A stretch of 64,000 bases of DNA, taken from positions 96,677-160,676 of the forward strand of contig JAJXYO010000026.1 in assembly GCA_021780495.1 (NCBI GenBank). The letters are read 5' to 3'. The position numbers and the translations under genes were made by a program. The notes beneath the pieces were generated by a model, which saw nothing but the letters and a program-made list of their open reading frames with translations, was not told the DNA's origin and ran no database searches. Shown here in pieces: positions 24,837 through 33,739 of this stretch. Every line of letters begins with the position of its first letter. Positions within the stretch are counted from its first letter, which is position 1. The stretch is from Deltaproteobacteria bacterium (lineage in GTDB: Bacteria; Desulfobacterota; Desulfuromonadia; Geobacterales; Pseudopelobacteraceae).

Positions 24837-25496
24837 TTACCATCCCGCTGACCCGATCAGGGGCACAAAGCGGACACCGCAGAGTTGTTTGCTGCGATAG
24901 TCGCGCTCGGACACCCGGCGAACCAGGGCCAGCAGCTGTTCATCGGCGGATTGGCCGACAGGGATGACCAGGCGCCCTCCAATCGCGAGCTGTTCAAGCA
25001 GGGGCTGCGGCACGTTTGGAGCCCCGGCGGTGACAACGATGGCATCGTAGGGCGCATGCTCAGGCCAGCCGAGGGTGCCGTCACCTTCATGAACAACAAC
25101 ATTCGTGTAGCCGAGCAGTTCCAGGCGCTTCCTGGCGCTATGCGCCAATCCGCTCAACCGCTCAACCGAGTAGACATTTGTTACTATCCTGCTCAGCACG
25201 GCAGCGGCGTAACCGGATCCGGTGCCGATCTCCAGTACCTGATCCGCTGCATCCAATTCCAGCGCTTCGATCATGTATGCCACAATATAGGGCTGTGAGA
25301 TGGTTTGCCGCTCGTCAATGGGAAGCGGGTGGTCACCGTAGGCATCTTCCCGGAACCGCTCGTCGATAAACTCCTCGCGCGGTACCTCACGCATGGCGTT
25401 CAGGACCGCTTGATCCCGGATGCCTCGACCCAGCAGATGCTCCCGGATCATGACGTCGCGCTGGCGATCGAGTGCCTTCATAGCGGCCGGCTTCAC
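24837..25496 (-). CDS. pcm: Protein-L-isoaspartate O-methyltransferase
   Basis: A 219-residue cytosolic SAM enzyme that methylates L-isoaspartyl residues in aged proteins and starts their repair. Diagnostic segments are visible: VPREEFIDERFREDAYGDHPLPI, QTISQPYIVAYM, SAM motif I VLEIGTGSGYAAAVLS, VYSVERLSGLA, and YDAIVVTAGAPNVPQPLLEQL. The start overlaps the stop of the upstream amrS gene by four bases (ATGA), so the pair is translationally coupled. Length is normal for the family. Confidence 0.95.
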   Translation of the reverse strand: MKPAAMKALDRQRDVMIREHLLGRGIRDQAVLNAMREVPREEFIDERFREDAYGDHPLPIDERQTISQPYIVAYMIEALELDAADQVLEIGTGSGYAAAVLSRIVTNVYSVERLSGLAHSARKRLELLGYTNVVVHEGDGTLGWPEHAPYDAIVVTAGAPNVPQPLLEQLAIGGRLVIPVGQSADEQLLALVRRVSERDYRSKQLCGVRFVPLIGSAGW

Positions 25497-26503
25497 AACC
25501 CGACTCCGGCTATGGCGGCACCGCAGTCGGGGCAGGCGCCGTTGCGAAGCCTGTCAGACTCAATGAGGTAACCATAACGTTTGATCAGCACGTTCGAGCA
25601 GGATGGGCAGCAGGTGTTCTCGCCACCTTCGCCGGGCACGTTGCCCTCATAGACGTAGCGAAGTCCGGCGGCGAGACCGATCTCGCGGGCCCTGCGCAGG
25701 GTGGCTAGCGGTGTCCGGGGGCGGTCGGTCAATTTGAAGGTAGGATAGAATTGGCTCACGTGCCAGGGGGTATCGAGTCCCAGGTTGGTGGCTATGAACT
25801 CGGCTATGCCGCGCAGCTCGGTCTCCGAGTCGTTGAGTCCGGGGATGATCAGGGTGGTAAGTTCGAGCCAGATCCCCTGCCTGTGATATTCGACAATCGA
25901 ATCGAGCACCTCGGAAAGCCGGGCGTGCACCACATCACGATAGAAATCCTCGGAAAAACCTTTCAGGTCGATATTGGCAGCATCCAGAAAAGGGGCGATG
26001 CTTGCCAGGGCCTCCTTGCTGATGTAGCCGTTGGTGACAAAAATGTTCTTCAACCCCGCATTCCGGGCCAGTCGGGCGGTGTCGTAGGCAAACTCGTAGA
26101 AGATCGTCGGTTCGGTGTAGGTATAGGAGATAGAGTGGCAGTCGTTGTCCAGGGCCCGTTGCACAACCTCCTGTGGCGTCTGCTCGTTGCCCGGGATGGG
26201 GGCATTGCGATCCACCTGGGAGATGCTGTAGTTCTGACAGTGGCTGCAGCGGAAATTGCATCCGACCGTGGCGATGGAATATGACCTGCTGCCCGGCATG
26301 ACATGGAAGAGTGGTTTCTTTTCGATGGGATCGACATGCTCGGCGCAGAGTTTACCGTAAACCAGGCTGTAAAGGGTGCCGCCACGATTTTCGCGGACCG
26401 CACAGATGCCGCGCTCACCTTCGCCGATCAGGCAGCGGAAACGACAGAGGCCGCACCGCACGCGTCTGTCGCTTTCCCGTTCGTAAAACAGGGCTTCTTT
26501 CAT
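25493..26503 (-). CDS. amrS: AmmeMemoRadiSam system radical SAM enzyme
   Basis: A 336-residue radical SAM protein related to pyruvate-formate-lyase activases. N-terminal Cys pairs (CGLCRFRC, RGICAVREN), the cluster motif CNFRCSHCQN, and VTNGYISKEALASIAP-type elements are typical. A C-terminal Cys set (CCPSC and CPDC) resembles a zinc ribbon. The start at 26503 has AGGAGA 7 bases upstream; the frame extends ten codons further without an RBS. The usual partners (AMMECR1-like amrA and MEMO-like amrB) are not adjacent. Instead it is coupled to pcm. The substrate of this family is not established, to my knowledge. Confidence 0.88.
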   Translation of the reverse strand: MKEALFYERESDRRVRCGLCRFRCLIGEGERGICAVRENRGGTLYSLVYGKLCAEHVDPIEKKPLFHVMPGSRSYSIATVGCNFRCSHCQNYSISQVDRNAPIPGNEQTPQEVVQRALDNDCHSISYTYTEPTIFYEFAYDTARLARNAGLKNIFVTNGYISKEALASIAPFLDAANIDLKGFSEDFYRDVVHARLSEVLDSIVEYHRQGIWLELTTLIIPGLNDSETELRGIAEFIATNLGLDTPWHVSQFYPTFKLTDRPRTPLATLRRAREIGLAAGLRYVYEGNVPGEGGENTCCPSCSNVLIKRYGYLIESDRLRNGACPDCGAAIAGVGL

Positions 26504-26745
26504 GGTGTTCTCCTGCTGCTGGTGTGTAATCATCCATAGATGCCCTACACCGGAGTGACAGAGAATTTCAGCGGGTTACTGCAGGATGTCAATGGTTCAT
26601 ATGTGCCCTGCCAGGCATCTCTCCGGTTAATTTATTTGTAATGGAGTTCATCAGATTAGTCCATGCGAATTGTGCTGCAGGCAGATGGTCTGGTCATGCG
26701 CACTTTGATTGCTCCCAGCAAAATTTGTTTTCGATCAGCGGCCGC

Positions 26746-27780
26746 TTACGGAATACAACGCACGATATGTGGCCCCAGAAAATTCGTTACCATCAATGGC
26801 AGGCGCTGCCAGGCCTGAATTGCAAAGCGGTACTTGGGATTTTTGGTATTAACCTCAGGCAGGCCACCGCCCTCGCGCAGCAGGTACTGCCAATAGAGCG
26901 GCACCGACCTCACCCCCCACTGCTTCTTGAAATTGTATGTCCCTTCACCCGGTGTGGAGCGGCCAAAGTCAAATGTACGGAACCCGCCATCGATAGCGAA
27001 GCGGATGGCTTCCCAATACAGCAGGTTGTTGGGGCACAGCAGCCGGAAATTCCTGAGGGAGGAAGCCCAGGGGACTTCGAGTGCATCCTTGTACCAGGTC
27101 AAAAGAGCCGAAGCAATGGTTCTGCCATCATGCGTTACCGAGATGATTCGAGTTGTCTCGGGGAATTCTTCCAGAACATTGCGGAAAAAATTTCTGCCGT
27201 ACACCGGTGTCCCAAGATCGTGCATGTTCTGACAAAAGACCTCGTAAAACCCATCCAGCAACTCCAACCGGCCGGTGACCGTCTCCAGACCGTTTTTAAC
27301 CGCCTTGCGAACCTGGTTGCGAACCTTGGTGTCAAGGCTGCTCCACTGCCCTTCCTCAGTCGGCTTCAGATCCAGGATCATGGTGACCTTGTGCTGCTTT
27401 GTCTCGACAACCTCTTGGCACATCCTGAGGTGACGGAATTCAATATGATCCACACCTGTGCCCGAGAGCATTTTTCTTGATGCACTCAATAACATGACAG
27501 CGGCTGAATCTTCCGTTGTCAACAAGCCGCCGTAGTTGAAAAACGGGAGCGAGACCAGGAAGCTGCCGAACAACCAGCTTTTCATCTGCACAAAGGGCAG
27601 GATGCCGCAAATTTCATTGTGGCGGTTGGTGGCAGCCAGATACATGGTTCTGTGACCAAAGCTTTTTTCTACGACTTTACGCCAGCCATACTGATGATAG
27701 TTTGTGCTGTCCTTATGGGATGTCACAAATGCATCCCAGGCGTTGCCGTTCTCGTTATATAGATGCGTCGTAATCTCCAT
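26746..27780 (-). CDS. FemAB/GNAT-like protein, PEP-CTERM (XrtA) system-associated type
   Basis: A 344-residue protein matching, by memory, the FemAB-related family of exosortase-A loci (TIGR03019-like): NYHQYGWRKVVEKSFGHRTMYLAA near the N-terminus, SLPFFNYGGLL in the first GNAT-like half, and WASSLRNFRLLCPNNLLYWEAIRFAIDGGFRTFDFGRSTPGEGTYNFKKQWG (residue range about 238-290) in the second. It probably transfers an amino-acyl or acyl group to a polysaccharide or protein. No exosortase or PEP-CTERM protein is present in the window, so its partners lie elsewhere. A GAGAGAGG-like RBS precedes the ATG. It is a single gene on the minus strand. Confidence 0.82.
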   Translation of the reverse strand: MEITTHLYNENGNAWDAFVTSHKDSTNYHQYGWRKVVEKSFGHRTMYLAATNRHNEICGILPFVQMKSWLFGSFLVSLPFFNYGGLLTTEDSAAVMLLSASRKMLSGTGVDHIEFRHLRMCQEVVETKQHKVTMILDLKPTEEGQWSSLDTKVRNQVRKAVKNGLETVTGRLELLDGFYEVFCQNMHDLGTPVYGRNFFRNVLEEFPETTRIISVTHDGRTIASALLTWYKDALEVPWASSLRNFRLLCPNNLLYWEAIRFAIDGGFRTFDFGRSTPGEGTYNFKKQWGVRSVPLYWQYLLREGGGLPEVNTKNPKYRFAIQAWQRLPLMVTNFLGPHIVRCIP

Positions 27781-28172
27781 GAGGTTCGACCTCTCTCGAC
27801 TGCGGAATCGGACGTCTGAAATCAGTTTGCAGCTACGTAGTGCAAATCAGGATGTGTGCCATAATAAATATATAGCGGTAACAATATGTTATGAAAAAAC
27901 GCTTGAAAGCACTATGTTAAGACTCAACCTGCCGGGAGGCGTTAGAACGGGTTAAATACTATGACAGCACATGTAATTGAGCATTGTTAAAATAATTAAC
28001 CCTGTTACAAGTTATCGTGCCCGGGTTAGCGTATCAATATGAAGGTGTGGTGCTTGACTACCGAAGAAAGCGTGGTAAGAAGAGCCTGGACGTGTATCGT
28101 CCGGGCCGGGCGCTGTCATGTTCGCTGTGGATAAGACCGTAGCTGCCGGATTGATTTCAAAGGAGAGTCGTT
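27781..28172. other. Divergent intergenic region
   Basis: About 390 bases between femAB-like and the HTH gene. It is AT-rich near 27860-28010, suiting promoters in both directions. One sigma-70-like promoter is listed at 28054. A GACG/CGTC-centred hairpin lies near 28090-28107. No gene was recognised. Confidence 0.5.
28054..28081 (+). promoter_or_regulatory. Possible sigma-70 promoter
   Basis: TTGACT and TAAGAA separated by 16 bases, 92 bases before the small HTH gene. The -10 match is partial. Confidence 0.35.
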
Positions 28173-28355
28173 ATGACATTGGGCATTACATGGTGCGGAA
28201 TAGAAGAGGCTGCTGCAAAATACAGTCTGGACGTGTCGTTGATCCTGAAATGGGTCGAGGAAGGTGTGGTCCGGGCCGAGCAGGTTGGTAAGCGGGTAGT
28301 GCGGGTACATGTCGATGATCTTGAACTCAAGATGCAGGAGAGGTCAGGGTTCTGA
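28173..28355 (+). CDS. Small MerR/excisionase-like HTH protein
   Basis: A 60-residue protein: TWCGIEEAAAKYSLDVSLILKWVEEGVVRAEQVGKRVVRVHVDDLE. The pattern of helix, turn, helix, then a short beta wing and V/I-rich tail is that of a single MerR-like or Excise/HTH_17 DNA-binding domain (or a CbpM-like modulator). AAAGGAG precedes the ATG by about 7 bases. No integrase is nearby, so a phage excisionase role is unlikely. It may regulate itself or the DUF302 gene downstream. Confidence 0.7.
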   Translation: MTLGITWCGIEEAAAKYSLDVSLILKWVEEGVVRAEQVGKRVVRVHVDDLELKMQERSGF

Positions 28356-28535
28356 ACTCGTACGCATTCCGAGCCGCTGAAGCCGGGCCCGGGAGCGGGC
28401 TCGTTCTCAGCCGGTCTCTCTGCCCCGGCACGTTTGGTTTCGTCGATACGACGATGCCGTCCATCGGAAACGAAGGGGAACGTGAAACCGATCACCTTCA
28501 ACCCATTGAGATAAAATGTAGAAAGGAGATGGACC

Positions 28536-28922
28536 ATGTCATACTACTTCAGCAAAAAGCTGCAGGTGACCTTCGCTAAAGCCGTATCGAGAGTAATCGA
28601 AGAATTGAGACTGGAAGGGTTTGGGATTCTCACCGAAATCGATGTTACGGAAACATTGAAAAGGAAATTGAATGTGGATTTCCCGAATTACACCATCCTT
28701 GGGGCCTGCAACCCGCCCTTTGCCTACAAGGCATTACAGGCAGAACCCAACATAGGCCTGATGCTGCCCTGCAATGTCATTGTCCGGGAATTGGAAGAGG
28801 GCGTAATCGAGGTTGCTGCCGTGGACCCGCTGGCTTCCATGCAGGCGATTCACAACAACGAGCTGCAGGGTATCGCCGAAGAAATACAGTTAAAACTCAA
28901 GAACGTGATTGAACGCTTGTAA
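28536..28922 (+). CDS. DUF302 family protein
   Basis: A 128-residue protein matching the DUF302 pattern: SVxxAxxRVxEELxxEGFGILTEIDVTETLKxKL (residues about 15-45), YTILGACNPPFAYKAL, and GLMLPCNVIVRELEEG. The single-domain length is usual. Function is not established; members are often found beside copper, sulfur or thioredoxin-like genes, which is not the case here. The RBS AAAGGAG lies 8 bases before the ATG. It has no signal peptide, so it is cytoplasmic. Confidence 0.9.
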   Translation: MSYYFSKKLQVTFAKAVSRVIEELRLEGFGILTEIDVTETLKRKLNVDFPNYTILGACNPPFAYKALQAEPNIGLMLPCNVIVRELEEGVIEVAAVDPLASMQAIHNNELQGIAEEIQLKLKNVIERL

Positions 28923-28959
28923 TTCACTTTTGCAATCAGGATGGCATTTATTCCAGGAG

Positions 28960-28992
28960 AAACCTCCGAGGTTTCAAAAACCTCGGAGGTTT
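28960..28992 (+). repeat. Perfect 15-bp inverted repeat
   Basis: AAACCTCCGAGGTTT and AAACCTCGGAGGTTT are perfect reverse complements separated by CAA. They would form a very stable hairpin 38 bases after the DUF302 stop. No T-run follows. It may be a REP-like palindrome or a factor-independent mRNA 3' end. Confidence 0.8.
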
Positions 28993-29140
28993 GAAACGGT
29001 CAACTTGCAAGCAACTTGGAATAAGGTGTGCAACATGCACGGGATGCGGGCATATGAGCTCATCTGAGGCCGATGGGATTATGAACCGTATTGCACTCGT
29101 CTGGTATCTACAGTAATGCGATTTTCCCGAGAGGAACTAC

Positions 29141-30025
29141 ATGAACTACAGCGACAGGTTCTGTGTAAAGCCGGGGAGCACGGTCAAGCTGGACAAGATC
29201 GACGCCGGATTCAGGGACAGACATGAAGACCAGGCATCAGCACTGCTTGAGATCGAGACGTACACGCAGCGGCTTCGCGAACAGCAGTATCGCTTGTACG
29301 CAGAAAACAAGCGTTCGCTGCTGATCATCCTGCAGGCCATGGACGCCGGTGGCAAGGACGGCACCATCAATCACGTCCTCGGCAGCATGAACCCCCAGGG
29401 CACCAGGGTGTACGGCTTCAAGGTCCCCTCGGCCGAAGAGGCCGCCCACGATTTTCTGTGGCGCATTCACCAGGCTGCGCCTCATCGCGGCCAGGTGGCG
29501 ATCTTCAACCGCTCCCACTATGAGGATGTGCTGATCAGCCGGGTCCATAACCTCGTACCCAGGAAGGTCTGGTCGAAGCGCTTCGAGCTGATCAACGATT
29601 TCGAAAAGAATCTGGTAGACAGCGGCACCCACATCCTCAAGTTCTATCTGCACATCAGCGCGGACGAACAGCTCCGGCGTTTCAAACAACGAATCGATGA
29701 TCCGGCGCGCCACTGGAAGATCAGCGAGTCGGATTACACGGAACGGGAGTATTGGGGTGATTACAGCAGGGCATTCGAGGATGCCCTGGGCCGGTGCAGC
29801 ACCGAGCGCGCCCCCTGGTACATCATTCCGGCCAATCACAAGTGGTTCCGCAATCTGGCCGTGTCACGGATCGTCGTCGAGACCCTCGAAGCGCTGGAGA
29901 TGGAATTCCCGCAGCCGATGGTGGACATCCGGGAGATCAAGGCCAGGTACCACCAGGCCGAGGTCGAGGCCGTCAGGAACGGGAAAAAGCCAAAGGGCAA
30001 GAAAAGAAAAAAGGGCAAGGATTAG
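29141..30025 (+). CDS. ppk2: Polyphosphate kinase 2 family polyphosphate:nucleotide phosphotransferase
   Basis: A 294-residue enzyme that transfers phosphate between polyphosphate and nucleoside di- or monophosphates in the cytoplasm. Walker A is AMDAGGKDGTINHV, Walker B-like is IFNRSHYEDVLISRV, and the lid region is RRFKQRIDDPARHWKISESD. The conserved end (PWYIIPANHKWFRNLAVSRIV) is complete. A Lys/Arg-rich tail (about residues 276-294, GKKPKGKKRKKGKD) extends beyond the usual domain and could bind the polyphosphate chain. Whether it uses ADP, GDP or AMP cannot be told from motifs alone. It appears to be a single gene. Confidence 0.93.
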   Translation: MNYSDRFCVKPGSTVKLDKIDAGFRDRHEDQASALLEIETYTQRLREQQYRLYAENKRSLLIILQAMDAGGKDGTINHVLGSMNPQGTRVYGFKVPSAEEAAHDFLWRIHQAAPHRGQVAIFNRSHYEDVLISRVHNLVPRKVWSKRFELINDFEKNLVDSGTHILKFYLHISADEQLRRFKQRIDDPARHWKISESDYTEREYWGDYSRAFEDALGRCSTERAPWYIIPANHKWFRNLAVSRIVVETLEALEMEFPQPMVDIREIKARYHQAEVEAVRNGKKPKGKKRKKGKD

Positions 30026-30199
30026 CACCATCAGCAGATACGTGCTATGGTCCTCTCTGCCGTCAGGCGGCTTTTGCCGGGTAAGGCCGGGATCGAAGCC
30101 CGCTGCCATCTTTGGCTGTAAATTAGCGGGGCCAACGCCTCTCTCAGGTCGTGAGCATCTGATAATCGATGCCGGAAAAAACAGGAACGGGGTTACATC

Positions 30200-32878
30200 G
30201 TGCCGAAAAAAACCAGATTTTTTGTACTGCTTGCCGCTATCGTCGTAGCGCTGCCCTTCATGTCATCCCTGCTCGGGTTCTGCACGGATTGGTATTTTTT
30301 CAACGAGACCGGCTATGCATCGGTCTTCACGACGACCCTGTACGCCAAGACCGGCGCCGGGCTGTTTTTTGGCCTGCTGCTGTTTGCCGTTGCGCTGCTC
30401 AACCTGTACGTTGCGAACCGGGCGGAATTTGCCCGCTCGGATGTTTTTATCGTGGGTGGCGGCAGCTACCGCATAAAAAGAGACGAGCTGCTGCGGATCG
30501 TCAAACCGCTGGGCCTGCTGGTGAGCGCTGTTCTGGCATTGTCCGTCGGCAACTGGGGCGCCACGCACTGGGATGAGATCCTGCTCTTTTTGAACCGGGT
30601 GACGGTCGGGACGGTTGATCCGGTCATCGGCAAGGATATCGGCTTTTACTTGTTCAGTCTGCCGTTGCTGGAGCTGCTCGAGGGCTTCAGCAGCTTTGTG
30701 TTGCTGGTCGCCATGGTCATGGTGGCGGTGGTCTATGTTGCGCGTGGCGGTATTGTGCTGACAGAGCGTGGCGCGATCATCGATGAAAAGGTCCGGCGGC
30801 ATCTGGCGGTGCTGGTGGGGCTCTTTTCGCTCACGATAGCCGCCGGCTATTATCTGGACGGGTTCAGGCTGCTGTTGTCCGGCAACGGCTCATTCTATGG
30901 CGCCGGGTATGCCGATGTCCACGCCCGCTTGCTGACCTATCGGGTGCTTGCCTTCCTGACCCCTGTGGCAGGGGCCCTGATCGCGGCCGGAATCTGGAAA
31001 AGGGCCTGGCGCATGGCACTTGTGCCGGCGATCACGGTCATGGCGGTGTATCTGCTCGGCATCATAGTCTATCCCGGACTGCTCCAGAAATTCGAGGTCG
31101 CTCCCAATGAGCTGGCCCTTGAAACACCCTACATCGAGAACAACCTGAAATTCACCCGCCTGGGCTACGATCTGGACAAGATCGAGACCGTGCCCTTCGA
31201 TGTGAACCTGAAACTTACCGCCGCCGACATCGCCAACAACGCCGCCACCATCAAGAATATCCGCCTCTGGGATCATGCCCCGCTGCTCACGACCTACAGC
31301 CAGTTGCAGCAGATCAGGACCTATTACAAGTTTTTCGATGTGGACAATGACCGCTACCTGGTGAACGGCCGCTACACCCAGGTCATGCTGTCGCCGCGCG
31401 AGCTCTCCTATGCCGATCTCCCCAGCAAGAACTGGATCAACGAACGCCTGATCTTTACCCACGGCAACGGCATTACCTTCGGCCCGGTCAGTCGCATCAG
31501 CAAGGAGGGGTTGCCCGAGTTTTTCGTCAAGGACATCCCCGCTGTCAGCCTGGCCGATATCCGGGTCACCCGGCCGGAGATCTATTTCGGAGAGCTGTCC
31601 AACGCGTATGTGATCGTCAAGACCCGCATACCGGAATTCAGCTACCCGACCGCCACCGGCAATATCACCACCACCTATGCCGGCAGCGGCGGGGTGCCGC
31701 TGGATTCCCTGCTCAAAAAGGCGTTGTTCGCCGCCTGGTTCAAAACGGAAAAGATCCTGCTCTCGTCGGATATCACCAGGGACAGCCGTATCATCTACAA
31801 CCGCAACATCAACGAGCGGGTCAGGGCGCTGGCGCCCTTTCTGCATTTCGATCGCGACCCCTACATGGTGGTGGACGGACAGGGACAACTCAAGTGGATC
31901 ATCGATGCCTACACCTATTCGACGAGTTTGCCCTATTCAAAACCTCTGCCGGGTGGCATCAACTACATGCGCAACTCGGTCAAGGCGGTGGTGGATGCCT
32001 ATGACGGAACGGTCAACTTCTATGTCAGCGATCCGCACGATGTCCTGATCCAGGTCTACAGCCGCATGTTTCCGGCTCTGTTCAAGCCGCTGACAGCCAT
32101 GCCGGCCGATCTGCGCAAACATGTCCGCTACCCGCACCAGTTCCTTCAGCTGCAGGCGGCCATGTTCTGCGCCTATCACATGACCGATCCCAAGGTCTTC
32201 TACAACAAGGAGAACCTGTGGGAGATCCCCAGCCTGGGCGACAAGCCGATGGAACCCTACTACACGATCATGAAGCTGCCGGGCGAAAAGTCGGAGGAGT
32301 ACACCCTGCTGCTGCCGTTTACCCCCTCCAAGCGCGACAATCTGGCGGCCTGGCTGGCGGCCCGCTGTGACGAGCCGAACTACGGCAAGATCCGGGCCTA
32401 TACCTTCCCGCGCGACCGTTTGATTTACGGACCGAAACAGATCGACGCCCGCATCAACCAGGATTCCTTCATATCCCAGCAGTTGACGCTCTGGAACCAG
32501 CGTGGCTCGGAGGTCATCCGGGGCAGCATGCTGGTGATACCGATAGAAAAATCGTTGCTCTATGTGCAGCCGCTCTTTCTGGCGGCTGACAAGGCCGGTC
32601 TGCCCGAACTGAAACGGGTGATTGTCGCCTATGGCGATCAGGTTGTCATGGAGGAGAATCTGGAGCTGGCCCTGCAACGGCTCTTCGGTGGAAAAAGCGC
32701 GCCCGTGGCCGTTGCACAGAGCGCCACGGTGGATATGAAGGGTTCCAGCTCGGCGCTGGCCAAGGAAGCGATGGGGATCTACGAACGGGCGACCAATCTG
32801 CAGCGTCAGGGTGACTGGGCCGGGTATGGAGAAGAGTTGCGGAAACTGGGGCAGGTGCTGAAGAAGATGGCGAGGTAG
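30200..32878 (+). CDS. UPF0182 family integral membrane protein
   Basis: An 892-residue protein of unknown function. The N-terminal 300 residues hold about seven membrane segments (for example LLAAIVVALPFMSSLLGF and FLTPVAGALIAAGIW). The remaining 590 residues form a large, probably extracytoplasmic domain with family segments NIRLWDHAPLL, YYKFFDVDNDRYL, FTHGNGITFGPVS, PEIYFGELSNAYVIV and IDAYTYSTSLPYS. The GTG start is supported by an AGGAACGGGG-like RBS and by a hydrophobic first helix. It is a single gene on the plus strand, convergent with the pentose phosphate operon. I know of no established role for the family. Confidence 0.93.
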   Translation: MPKKTRFFVLLAAIVVALPFMSSLLGFCTDWYFFNETGYASVFTTTLYAKTGAGLFFGLLLFAVALLNLYVANRAEFARSDVFIVGGGSYRIKRDELLRIVKPLGLLVSAVLALSVGNWGATHWDEILLFLNRVTVGTVDPVIGKDIGFYLFSLPLLELLEGFSSFVLLVAMVMVAVVYVARGGIVLTERGAIIDEKVRRHLAVLVGLFSLTIAAGYYLDGFRLLLSGNGSFYGAGYADVHARLLTYRVLAFLTPVAGALIAAGIWKRAWRMALVPAITVMAVYLLGIIVYPGLLQKFEVAPNELALETPYIENNLKFTRLGYDLDKIETVPFDVNLKLTAADIANNAATIKNIRLWDHAPLLTTYSQLQQIRTYYKFFDVDNDRYLVNGRYTQVMLSPRELSYADLPSKNWINERLIFTHGNGITFGPVSRISKEGLPEFFVKDIPAVSLADIRVTRPEIYFGELSNAYVIVKTRIPEFSYPTATGNITTTYAGSGGVPLDSLLKKALFAAWFKTEKILLSSDITRDSRIIYNRNINERVRALAPFLHFDRDPYMVVDGQGQLKWIIDAYTYSTSLPYSKPLPGGINYMRNSVKAVVDAYDGTVNFYVSDPHDVLIQVYSRMFPALFKPLTAMPADLRKHVRYPHQFLQLQAAMFCAYHMTDPKVFYNKENLWEIPSLGDKPMEPYYTIMKLPGEKSEEYTLLLPFTPSKRDNLAAWLAARCDEPNYGKIRAYTFPRDRLIYGPKQIDARINQDSFISQQLTLWNQRGSEVIRGSMLVIPIEKSLLYVQPLFLAADKAGLPELKRVIVAYGDQVVMEENLELALQRLFGGKSAPVAVAQSATVDMKGSSSALAKEAMGIYERATNLQRQGDWAGYGEELRKLGQVLKKMAR

Positions 32879-33030
32879 GTCTCTGAAGATTAAAGGACGT
32901 AGTCGAGCCGTGCCTGGTTTTATCTGCGTTTATCCTGTCTATCTGCGGTTACATGCCGTTTTACGGTGAATAGGCCCCGGCTGTTACGGTGCCCCGGCCG
33001 TCGACGATCCGGCTTCCTTCAAATCAGCGG

Positions 33031-33645
33031 TCATTTGTTGTTCAGGACCGCCCGTCTGAATGAGTCGCTGTTCAGGAGCCCGTGGACAGCGGAGATGGTG
33101 GCGTTGCTCAGGGCTTCATAGTAATTCTCTGCCTCATAGGAATGGCCGAAGCGGGTCGCGCTGCCGGTGGTGGCGCCTTTCCAGACGATTTTCCCGTTCT
33201 TGGCGGTCAGCGTTACCTCCAGCGATACCTCGCCATGGTACTCGGAATCCTCGCTAACGAAAAATTTGACAACCGCAGCATCGACAACGAATGTCCCCTT
33301 GCTGCCGGCCACATCCAGGCCGAACTGCGAGAAGACGGCGGCACATCGAGCCGTCAGCCAGCCGGCAACCTTCTGGTGTGTCGTTACCCGCATGTCCTGG
33401 CCGGAAAAACGTTTCTCGATATTGACGCCGATCTCGGCCGGGTTCTGGCGCGCATCGCTGAACGGCCTGATAACAAAATGCGCATTGCGATACGCGCCCG
33501 CATCGATGGCTCCATAGGAACCGATCGCATCCGTCGGTTTCCATGCGAGCGCTATGTTTTTCAGCGGCGGGGGCGTTTGCGCGCCGTATCCGGGCGCTAC
33601 AGCGGCGCTACACACGACCAGACACAGCCAGAGTATTCTTTGCAT
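33031..33645 (-). CDS. Exported protein of unknown function
   Basis: A 204-residue protein with a signal peptide (MQRILWLCLVVCSAAVAP, cleavage near GYGA-QTP). The start at 33645 has AAAGGGA upstream; the open frame extends 55 codons further, into the end of pgi, but that extension is low-complexity and unlikely. Mature features: AYRNAHFVIRPFSDAR, VTTHQKVAGWLTARCAAVFSQFGLDVA, and EVSLEVTLTAKNGKIVWKGATTGSATRFG. This resembles periplasmic or outer-membrane-associated proteins of the YajG type, but the match is weak and there is no lipobox. It is the last gene of the rpiB-gnd-zwf-pgl-pgi operon, 94 bases after pgi. Confidence 0.7.
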   Translation of the reverse strand: MQRILWLCLVVCSAAVAPGYGAQTPPPLKNIALAWKPTDAIGSYGAIDAGAYRNAHFVIRPFSDARQNPAEIGVNIEKRFSGQDMRVTTHQKVAGWLTARCAAVFSQFGLDVAGSKGTFVVDAAVVKFFVSEDSEYHGEVSLEVTLTAKNGKIVWKGATTGSATRFGHSYEAENYYEALSNATISAVHGLLNSDSFRRAVLNNK

Positions 33646-33739
33646 AGGGTATCCCTTTCTTGTTGCTGTACCACCTGGGGCGGGTGGCGACGGTGCCGCC
33701 CGCTGCCGCTGCTCCGGGCAGCGGCAGCTGATACGGGAT

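Noticed and set aside
26641..27480. 279-codon plus-strand frame opposite the FemAB-like gene
   Set aside because: The FemAB protein on the minus strand is recognisable along its whole length.
28173..28355. Phage excisionase and prophage remnant
   Set aside because: No integrase, attachment repeats or phage genes are nearby; the protein is only a small HTH domain.
32879..33030. Spacer with TTTATC/TCTGCG-like near-repeats
   Set aside because: Too short and irregular to call a repeat element or RNA.
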